From an uncultured Clostridia bacterium (GTDB lineage Bacteria; Bacillota; Clostridia; Oscillospirales; Ruminococcaceae): a DNA stretch of 7,808 bases. Of this stretch, positions 1-4,847 are shown one piece after another; within the stretch, counting starts at the first letter, position 1; each line of letters starts with the position of its first letter. Location of the stretch: contig CAMWRN010000102.1 in assembly GCA_947176675.1 (NCBI GenBank), positions 1 through 7,808 of the forward strand, written 5' to 3'. The position numbers and the translations under genes were made by a program. The notes below the pieces were generated by a model. It saw nothing but the letters and a program-made list of their open reading frames with translations, made no database searches and was not told the DNA's origin.

Positions 1-390
1 TCCAAGATGTCCTTCACATCACCAGAGTTCTTATTTGCAGCAATGAGAAGCATGTCTGTGTGAGCATGATCAATGTTGATTAAGTGCACTAAATTGACAG
101 GTCTACAAAGTGGCACCACATGCCTGTGCATCTGAGCTTCCCATAATGAATAAATGGAGCATGTGATCCCCAAGGCAGCTGCACCAGCCAGAACTTTGTG
201 TTTGACACTTGACTGCGCTTAGGAGTCTGTTTGTCAAAAATTGTCCATTTGGAAAAAAAAAAAGAAATAATAAATTCCAGACTTTGAGAGGCTTTCCAGA
301 GGGCAAGTAGACCAGATATGTCCAGTAACTACTCGTGGGAATCTAACTGCTCAGAGATGAATCTATTATTTATTTTATTGGTTAATATAT
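1..390. other. Foreign, vertebrate-like segment (probable chimeric end or host DNA)
   Basis: This stretch holds no gene I can support as bacterial. Only two CpG dinucleotides occur in bases 1-400 (near 217 and 335), whereas bases 541-600 inside mazG alone hold five; TpG and CpA are abundant, and an 11-A run sits at 253-263. CpG depletion of this kind is typical of vertebrate DNA and not of the rest of the window. One minus-strand frame is open from 218 to 3 (72 codons, first ATG at 131) and could be an exon fragment, but I do not recognise the product. The right boundary is uncertain: the AT-rich stretch after about 360 could already be the bacterial mazG upstream region, so the joint probably lies between 320 and 395. 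A misassembled or chimeric read is likelier than true transfer. Confidence 0.6.
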
Positions 391-431
391 TAAGGTACCA
401 TTTCGCACAGACCGTTTGGGAGGTATCTTAC

Positions 432-1223
432 ATGGATTTTCAGTTCAAAGAAAAATATGATATAAACGACCTGCTGGAAATCATGCGGATACTCCGCTCT
501 GAGAACGGCTGCCCTTGGGACAGGGAACAGGATCACAAATCTATCCGCAAGGATTTTCTCGAGGAGACCTACGAGGTTGTTGAAGCTATCGACACCGAGG
601 ACTCCGAGCTGCTGCTCGAAGAACTGGGCGACGTGCTTTTGCAGGTAGTGTTCCACTCCCGTATTGAGGAGGAAAACGGCGGATTTGATTTCGGAGACGT
701 TGCCGACGGTATCTGTCAGAAGCTTATTATCCGTCACCCACACGTTTTCGGGGACGTTACCGCCGAGACAAGCGGAGAAGTGCTGAAAAACTGGAACAAC
801 ATCAAACAGCAGACCAAAGGTCAGGAGACCTATTCCGAAACGCTGGAAAGCGTCTGCACTGCCCTACCCGCGCTTATGAGAGCGCAGAAAGTAGGTCAAA
901 GAGCAAAACGTGCCGGCATGGATTTCAAGGACGTTTCGCAGGTCCTTGAATGTCTCGAAAGCGAGATCGCCGAGCTGAAAGAAGCCATGTCGGAAAACAA
1001 CAGCGGTCATGTCAGCGAGGAAATGGGAGACGTACTGTTCTCCTGCGTGAATCTTGCAAGACATCTTGACTGCGATGCAGAAGAGACACTCACTCGTTCA
1101 ACAGATAAATTTATGAAACGGTTCAAGGATACTGAAAAACTGATCAGGTGCGACGGGATCGATATGAGATCCCTGAACATAGATGAGCTTGACGTTTATT
1201 GGCGGAAAGCTAAAACTAAGTAA
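432..1223 (+). CDS. mazG: MazG nucleoside triphosphate pyrophosphohydrolase
   Basis: This cytoplasmic enzyme hydrolyses NTPs and dNTPs to monophosphate and pyrophosphate; the family is linked to clearing aberrant nucleotides and to ppGpp homeostasis. The 263-aa product has the same length as E. coli MazG and carries two MazG folds. The N-terminal fold shows NGCPWDREQDH (residues 25-35) and the magnesium-binding EExxE...ExxD pattern (E44, E45, E48, E64, D67). The C-terminal fold repeats it (E178, E181, E197, D200). The ATG at 432 is chosen because GGGAGG ends 8 nt upstream and the protein then begins like its family; the open frame runs back to 318, but that adds 38 unrelated residues from the foreign-looking stretch. 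Unlike B. subtilis YabN, no methylase domain is fused. HU begins 39 nt downstream. The native promoter cannot be placed because the junction is so close. Confidence 0.95.
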   Translation: MDFQFKEKYDINDLLEIMRILRSENGCPWDREQDHKSIRKDFLEETYEVVEAIDTEDSELLLEELGDVLLQVVFHSRIEEENGGFDFGDVADGICQKLIIRHPHVFGDVTAETSGEVLKNWNNIKQQTKGQETYSETLESVCTALPALMRAQKVGQRAKRAGMDFKDVSQVLECLESEIAELKEAMSENNSGHVSEEMGDVLFSCVNLARHLDCDAEETLTRSTDKFMKRFKDTEKLIRCDGIDMRSLNIDELDVYWRKAKTK

Positions 1224-1262
1224 AAATGGTTTCACCATTTAAAATTTATGGAGGTAGAAAAA

Positions 1263-1538
1263 ATGACAAAAGCAGAACTTATCAATGCGATCGCTGACAA
1301 GAGCGAGCTCACCAAGAAGGACGCTGAAAAGGCTCTCAATGCTGTAGTATCCTCTATCACAGACGCTCTGGCGGACGGAGACAAAGTTCAGATCGTAGGT
1401 TTCGGTACATTTGAGGTGCGCGAAAGAAGCGCTAAAGAAGCTATCAATCCCAGAACTAAGGAAAAGATCAACGTTCCCGCTAAGAAGGCTCCCGCATTTA
1501 AGGCAGGCAAGGCTCTTAAGGACGCTGTTGATAAATAA
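1263..1538 (+). CDS. hup: HU family DNA-binding protein
   Basis: This is a small, basic nucleoid protein that binds and bends DNA as a dimer, compacting the chromosome and helping replication and recombination. The 91-aa length is standard. The N-terminal helical dimerisation part covers residues 1-40, followed by the signature GFGTFEVRERSAKEAINPRT (46-65), whose INP tip includes the intercalating proline P63, and a Lys-rich tail. The ATG at 1263 is preferred over the one at 1248: GGAGG (1250-1254) lies 8 nt before 1263, and the product then starts MTKAELI as in other HU proteins, while the 1248 start would overlap this ribosome site. The gene sits between mazG and rqcP and is followed by a hairpin terminator. 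Confidence 0.96.
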   Translation: MTKAELINAIADKSELTKKDAEKALNAVVSSITDALADGDKVQIVGFGTFEVRERSAKEAINPRTKEKINVPAKKAPAFKAGKALKDAVDK

Positions 1539-1558
1539 GCTTAGATCATAAAGCGCAG

Positions 1559-1588
1559 GAGCAGGCAGGGAGTCCCGTCTGCTCTTTT
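1559..1588 (+). terminator. Intrinsic terminator after HU gene
   Basis: The arms GAGCAGGCAGGG and CCCGTCTGCTC form an 11-bp stem with one G-T pair and a single bulged A, closed by a three-base AGT loop, and are followed by TTTTGATTTT. It lies 20 nt past the HU stop and 20 nt before the rqcP start. It probably ends most HU transcripts, so rqcP may be expressed by readthrough at a lower level. Confidence 0.75.
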
Positions 1589-1608
1589 GATTTTGAAAGG
1601 AGCTTTTT

Positions 1609-1851
1609 ATGCGACTTGACAAGTATCTGAAAATAACTCGTCTTATCAAACGACGCACTGTTGCAAACGAAGCCTGTGATGCGGGAAAGATAATCGTCAA
1701 CGGAAATGTTGCAAGAGCGTCATACGATGTTAAAGTCAGTGACATTATCGAAATAAACCTCGGTCAGAAGCCGCTAAAAGTAAAGGTGCTGAATGTGACC
1801 GAGTACGCCACAAAGGAAAATGCCGCCGATAACTATACGGTCATTGAATAA
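1609..1851 (+). CDS. rqcP: RqcP, S4-domain ribosome-associated quality-control factor (YabO family)
   Basis: RqcP binds stalled 50S subunits carrying peptidyl-tRNA and works with RqcH during C-terminal alanine tailing of incomplete proteins. The 80-aa product is almost entirely an S4 RNA-binding fold: it opens MRLDKYLKITRLIKRRT, followed by G-K-I-x-V-N-G (residues 25-31) and GQKPLKVKV (52-60), matching B. subtilis YabO along its length. The start has AAAGGAG (1596-1602) 6 nt upstream. Closeness to mazG parallels the yabN-yabO order of Bacillus, with an HU gene inserted. No yabP, yabQ or divIC homologue follows; instead a bidirectional terminator and a convergent tRNA appear. Confidence 0.93.
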   Translation: MRLDKYLKITRLIKRRTVANEACDAGKIIVNGNVARASYDVKVSDIIEINLGQKPLKVKVLNVTEYATKENAADNYTVIE

Positions 1852-1949
1852 AAACAGGTGCAGAAGTTAAATTACGCGTCTCAGTTTGTCATAAGCTTGT
1901 CGTAAATGTCTATTTGTAAATTTTATATTAACTTCGTAAACCCAAAAAT

Positions 1950-1993
1950 AAAACTCCGCAAGTTCAATCTACAAAAGAACTTGCGGAGTTTTT
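1950..1993. terminator. Bidirectional intrinsic terminator between rqcP and tRNA-Ser
   Basis: A perfect 16-bp inverted repeat (arms 1950-1965 and 1977-1992, core CTCCGCAAGTTC) encloses an 11-nt loop. On the plus strand the stem runs into a six-T tract; on the minus strand it runs into TTTTATTTTT. It can therefore end the mazG-HU-rqcP transcript from one side and the tRNA transcript from the other. The 98 bases between the rqcP stop and this hairpin show nothing further. Confidence 0.88.
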
Positions 1994-1997
1994 TCAT

Positions 1998-2086
1998 TGG
2001 CGGAAGCGGTGGGATTCGAACCCACGAGCCCTTGCGGACTACTTGATTTCGAGTCAAGCCCGTTATGACCACTTCGATACGCTTCC
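1998..2086 (-). tRNA. tRNA-Ser(CGA), CCA encoded
   Basis: Read on the minus strand, this folds as a class II tRNA. The acceptor stem is GGAAGCG/CGCTTCC with discriminator G, followed by encoded CCA (complement of 1998-2000). The anticodon stem is CTTGA/TCAAG around loop CTCGAAA, giving anticodon CGA, which reads UCG serine codons. A long variable arm pairs AGTCC with GGGCT around GCAA, and the T arm is GTGGG-TTCGAAT-CCCAC. The long variable arm and G73 are serine identity features. The gene has its own promoter about 20 nt upstream and a terminator 6 nt past the CCA. Confidence 0.97.
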
Positions 2087-2105
2087 GTAAAATCCAACGA
2101 AAATA

Positions 2106-2134
2106 ATTATACCACACTTTGCCACAAAATGCAA
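2106..2134 (-). promoter_or_regulatory. Promoter of tRNA-Ser
   Basis: On the minus strand a perfect -10 box TATAAT (2106-2111) sits 17 nt downstream of TTGCAT (2129-2134), a weak -35 with three consensus bases. Transcription should start near 2099, about 13 nt before the mature tRNA 5' end. The promoter lies in the 71-bp gap after the convergently oriented-in-series hydrolase gene on the same strand, so some readthrough from that gene could also reach the tRNA; I see no hairpin terminator between them. Confidence 0.65.
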
Positions 2135-2157
2135 GAGTTTTTTTAAATTTTTAGACG

Positions 2158-3459
2158 TTATTCTTTCAAGACGCTTTCCGAGGCTGTACTTTCCGGTTCA
2201 GGAACAGGAGCAAATTGGTTCAGCTTCGTGCTGTAAACATAACCTATTTTTCCAAGCGGCTCAGATATCTCGGCAGAGCTTACGTCCATATCCTCGCAAA
2301 AATCGTCAAAACTCTTGTAACTATCCCGCAGCTTCATGTTTACCACACTCAACAGCATATATGGGTCTTTCGGCAGAATCATTTCATTTTCCTCCCATTT
2401 AGGCATTTTTATTATGACGGTGTCTCCTCCGTTTTCGGTCTCGCAAACACTTGCGGAATACTCCGCAAAAAGCAGTGAAAGATCCTTGAATATCCCGTAC
2501 TCACGGGAATCTATTTCAAGCAGATCAAAATTGGTCATTATCGTAAGCAGATATCTCTTTTTGCCGTACACGATCGCCATATCATGAAAAAAGCCATCGT
2601 ACCAACCGTATTTGCGAATCACTTCCGAGCCGTCTCCTCCATATATCATGGCGTTGCGGCTGTTTGTCATATGAGTGTACAAATTTTCAGAATAAGGATT
2701 TTTTTCTTCGATAAAATCATATATAACCCGCGAAAAAGTTAAAGCGGATTCACAGCATATCTGCGGACCGCCCTTTGCCTTTGCGTCCTCCGCATGGACT
2801 CCACCCAAAGATGCGGCAAACTGCTCATATCCATCTTCGGGGAACAGCTCTTTAAGCATTGCAAACGCCGAATTATCGCTCTCCTCAAGACAGTAGCCTA
2901 TAAGTTCTTCAACGGTAAATTCGGTTTCGTACTCCATATTTTTCAACACACCCGTACCCTCGCGCCTATATTTCTCCGTATATGTGAGCTTTTGCTCCAG
3001 ATCAGCCTTTCCCGCAAGAGCAAGACGGTATATGTACAGCATATACGGCGCTTTTATGACCGACGCGGAATAATAGTGCGTGTCGGGATTGAGCATTATT
3101 CTGAAGCCTGTTTCAAGGTCGCAGTAAGCTAAAGAAATGTCATAATAATTAAAATGAACAAAACCGCCCACAATATCGTACAAACGGTCGTAAAATTCGG
3201 GAGGCATATCATATGTCCCCATAGTCGGATCTGTCACCTCTATCTCCTTTTCTGCCGTCTCTTCAGTAACACGCGAAGCCGAAACCGTTTCCCCGCTATG
3301 TTCAGAAAAATGTTCATCAACGCTCGGTTCGGCAGACGTATTTGTACTCTCTGCCGAAGTCCGCGTTTCGTCAGGCAGTCCCCTGCTTTCACAGCCGCTT
3401 AAAAGAGCCGCCGTCAACAGAAATGAACATAAATATTTCCTTTTCATACCCTGCGGCAT
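2158..3459 (-). CDS. Lipoprotein with class A beta-lactamase-like serine hydrolase domain
   Basis: Predicted extracytoplasmic, lipid-anchored hydrolase of the penicillin-recognising family (Beta-lactamase2 type). Numbered from the start chosen here, it has a basic N terminus, a hydrophobic stretch, lipobox LSGC (C23), and a Ser/Thr/Glu-rich tether at 24-78. The hydrolase domain follows: SVIK (S133-K136, the SxxK nucleophile motif), SDN (194-196), and K283-Y284-G285 where KTG is usual. About 90 extra residues follow the domain, and I cannot assign them. The ATG at 3459 is chosen because GGGAG lies 10 nt upstream; ATG 3447 gives a tidier signal peptide (MKRKYL) but has poor ribosome spacing. 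The altered third motif and lack of an evident omega-loop glutamate argue against true penicillinase activity; peptidoglycan or ester hydrolysis is possible. It diverges from the SGNH genes. Confidence 0.8.
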   Translation of the reverse strand: MPQGMKRKYLCSFLLTAALLSGCESRGLPDETRTSAESTNTSAEPSVDEHFSEHSGETVSASRVTEETAEKEIEVTDPTMGTYDMPPEFYDRLYDIVGGFVHFNYYDISLAYCDLETGFRIMLNPDTHYYSASVIKAPYMLYIYRLALAGKADLEQKLTYTEKYRREGTGVLKNMEYETEFTVEELIGYCLEESDNSAFAMLKELFPEDGYEQFAASLGGVHAEDAKAKGGPQICCESALTFSRVIYDFIEEKNPYSENLYTHMTNSRNAMIYGGDGSEVIRKYGWYDGFFHDMAIVYGKKRYLLTIMTNFDLLEIDSREYGIFKDLSLLFAEYSASVCETENGGDTVIIKMPKWEENEMILPKDPYMLLSVVNMKLRDSYKSFDDFCEDMDVSSAEISEPLGKIGYVYSTKLNQFAPVPEPESTASESVLKE

Positions 3460-3517
3460 TTGTCCGGCACTCCCTCTCCGACACATTTAACAAACAGTTC
3501 GCGACGTTTTCCGCTTA

Positions 3518-3542
3518 AGTTTTATGCGCAACGCATAAAACT
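3518..3542. repeat. 25-bp inverted repeat at the start of the hydrolase transcript
   Basis: Perfect 11-bp arms AGTTTTATGCG and CGCATAAAACT flank a CAA loop. The repeat begins about 9 nt downstream of the minus-strand -10 box, so its first base lies at or next to the expected transcription start. It could be a repressor operator or a stem-loop capping the mRNA 5' end. On the plus strand it is followed by ATTTTTAT, so a weak terminator is a third option, but no gene points into it from that side. Confidence 0.65.
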
Positions 3543-3550
3543 ATTTTTAT

Positions 3551-3579
3551 ATTATATCACATTGATGACAAAATGTCCA
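3551..3579 (-). promoter_or_regulatory. Promoter of the beta-lactamase-like lipoprotein gene
   Basis: On the minus strand, -35 TGGACA (3574-3579, five of six consensus bases) is separated by 17 nt from a perfect -10 TATAAT (3551-3556). The expected start is near 3544, leaving a leader of about 85 nt before the ATG at 3459 that contains the 25-bp inverted repeat. Confidence 0.8.
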
Positions 3580-3717
3580 TACTTTAACACATTTTCAGCA
3601 TACTATTAGCGAGATATCCGCAGCTTCACCGCTTGAAGATTTATTAAACAGTGAATTCTGCGCTAAATCAAAATTTACAGCAGAAAATTGATTTTCGTAT
3701 GCAGATTTATATTATTG

Positions 3718-3746
3718 TTGACAATGCCGCAAATTTGTGATAATAT
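3718..3746 (+). promoter_or_regulatory. Strong promoter of the SGNH/CE2 esterase operon
   Basis: TTGACA (3718-3723), a 17-nt spacer and TAATAT (3741-3746) give a near-consensus sigma-A-type promoter. Transcription should start near 3753, leaving a leader of about 125 nt before the SGNH gene. Between this and the divergent promoter (3580-3717) I see only short AT-rich imperfect repeats, and no site I can name. Confidence 0.8.
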
Positions 3747-3773
3747 TTAATTGTATCTCTTATATAATGCTTC

Positions 3774-3878
3774 ATGGCGTTACAAAAGGTACGGATAAAT
3801 GTTAAGACAACTGCGGCGGATATCCTGCCGCCGCTGCTGAAATACGGAAACGAATATCCGAAAGGAAGTTTGAAGTAA
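3774..3878 (+). CDS. Candidate 34-codon leader ORF
   Basis: An ATG about 21 nt after the predicted transcription start opens a 34-codon frame (MALQKVRINVKTT at the N terminus, YPKGSLK at the C terminus) whose TAA directly abuts the ATG of the SGNH lipoprotein gene. That arrangement is typical of translational coupling. The lipoprotein ribosome site (AAAGGAAG, 3861-3868) lies inside this frame's last codons. Against it: no Shine-Dalgarno precedes the ATG, an in-frame stop at 3765 prevents any longer version, and I recognise no family. It could be a leader peptide, a degraded gene end or chance. Confidence 0.25.
   Translation: MALQKVRINVKTTAADILPPLLKYGNEYPKGSLK
3813..3834 (+). other. GC-rich stem-loop in the esterase operon leader
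   Basis: GCGGCGG pairs perfectly with CCGCCGC around an 8-nt loop, forming a seven G-C-pair hairpin in an otherwise AT-rich leader. No T tract follows, so it is not an intrinsic terminator. It lies inside the 34-codon candidate ORF and ends 26 nt before the lipoprotein ribosome site, so it might affect message stability or initiation. Confidence 0.5.
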
Positions 3879-4808
3879 ATGGATAAGGATTGTTTTAAGC
3901 GTATCGCTGTTGCTGCCGCGTTATTATCGGCGGCTTATTTTTCGGGCTGCCAAAAGGTTGATGAGCCTGCCGTAACAGAAACTTTACCTCCACCGACAGC
4001 TATGACCACTTCCGAAGCTGTTCCAGCTATGGCAACGATTACGGAAACTGAGACAGAATCCGAGACAACGACAGAAACCGAAACTGAACCCGCTCCCAGA
4101 GTTATCGTCCCGAAGCTTGAATGGAACAGTCTCGACTGGAACAAGGAATTTATGGAGAACACCATTTTCGTGGGCGACTCGGTTTGCAGGGCGCTTTATG
4201 TGTACAACGACCTGCTTACCACAAAACAGGTAGCGGCTACGGGCGGCGGCGCGGCGCGAAACATATACGACTACACATTCAAAATGGAGGACAATGAGTT
4301 CACTCTGCGCCAAGCGGCGGAATACTACAAACCCAAGGTATTTTTTCTTTGGATGGGAATAAATGACATAAATATGACCGAAAAGGATGTTTACGCAAAC
4401 AACCTGAAAGCCATTGCCGAGGATATGCTGTCCATATCCCCAGAAAGCAAGGTCGTGATACTCAGCATGAGTCCAACGGCGGATTATCACGAGTGGAACG
4501 CAAACGAGCGTATCCGCGAGTACAACGCTGCGGCAAAGGAAATGTGCGAAGCGATCGAGGGAGAGGAAATTTACTATCTTGACATTCAGGATATTCTTTC
4601 CGACGAGGACGGCTACCTGCTTCCAGAGTGCGACAGCGGAGACGGTATGCATCTGTCGCAAATGGCGTACACACGTCTTTTGAGTTACATAACGGTCGCT
4701 ATGGACGAAGCCGCTCCTACAGATACACAGAAGCCGGAATCCCCTATGGAAGTATCTTCGGAGCAGTCTGCTTCGGAGCAGTCTGCTTCGGAACAACCTG
4801 CCGAATAA
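3879..4808 (+). CDS. SGNH/GDSL-family hydrolase lipoprotein
   Basis: Predicted secreted, lipid-anchored esterase or lipase-fold hydrolase; the substrate is unknown, with acetylated or acylated glycan plausible. A signal peptide ends at lipobox FSGC (C24), followed by a Thr/Glu-rich tether (about 30-75). The SGNH domain (about 90-275) has block I VGDSV (nucleophile S101), block II glycines (122-124), block III GIND (G160, N162, D163) and block V DGMH (D255, H258), so the full catalytic set is present. The C terminus ends in an SASEQ-repeat tail. The start has AAAGGAAG (3861-3868) 10 nt upstream. CE2 follows after 39 nt with no terminator, so the two probably share one transcript. The mature N termini are alike (CQKVDEPA here, CQKIDEAA there), suggesting a shared export cassette or duplication. 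Confidence 0.86.
   Translation: MDKDCFKRIAVAAALLSAAYFSGCQKVDEPAVTETLPPPTAMTTSEAVPAMATITETETESETTTETETEPAPRVIVPKLEWNSLDWNKEFMENTIFVGDSVCRALYVYNDLLTTKQVAATGGGAARNIYDYTFKMEDNEFTLRQAAEYYKPKVFFLWMGINDINMTEKDVYANNLKAIAEDMLSISPESKVVILSMSPTADYHEWNANERIREYNAAAKEMCEAIEGEEIYYLDIQDILSDEDGYLLPECDSGDGMHLSQMAYTRLLSYITVAMDEAAPTDTQKPESPMEVSSEQSASEQSASEQPAE
4758..4796 (+). repeat. 15-bp tandem repeat encoding an SASEQ tail
   Basis: The unit TCTGCTTCGGAGCAG recurs in frame, one partial copy followed by two full copies (the last slightly diverged), encoding SSEQ-SASEQ-SASEQ near the C terminus of the SGNH lipoprotein. Because the unit is a multiple of three and nearly identical between copies, its number could vary by replication slippage without breaking the frame. 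Confidence 0.85.
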
Positions 4809-4847
4809 AAACATCTATAGAGAACCAGCCTTTTTGGAGGTCAGTTA

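Noticed and set aside
103..306. 67-codon minus-strand ORF in the foreign segment
   Set aside because: No ribosome site or recognisable protein, and it overlaps a poly-A run (poly-Phe coding); likely chance.
318..431. N-terminal extension of mazG back to the ATG at 318
   Set aside because: The extra 38 residues resemble no MazG protein and come largely from the CpG-poor foreign stretch, while the ATG at 432 has a good ribosome site and gives the normal family length.
1224..1240. AAATGG/CCATTT hairpin between mazG and HU
   Set aside because: Only six AT-rich pairs and no proper T tract; too weak to call a terminator.
2158..3459. Calling this gene an antibiotic-resistance beta-lactamase
   Set aside because: The third active-site motif is altered, no omega-loop glutamate is evident, and the protein has non-standard tether and tail regions.
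3747..3878. Riboswitch in the esterase operon leader
   Set aside because: Apart from one GC hairpin I could match no known aptamer core, and there is no terminator/antiterminator pair.
3984..4814. 276-codon minus-strand ORF opposite the SGNH gene
   Set aside because: The opposite strand carries a complete SGNH domain with signal peptide and all catalytic motifs; the antisense product is Arg/Cys/Val-rich with no family resemblance.
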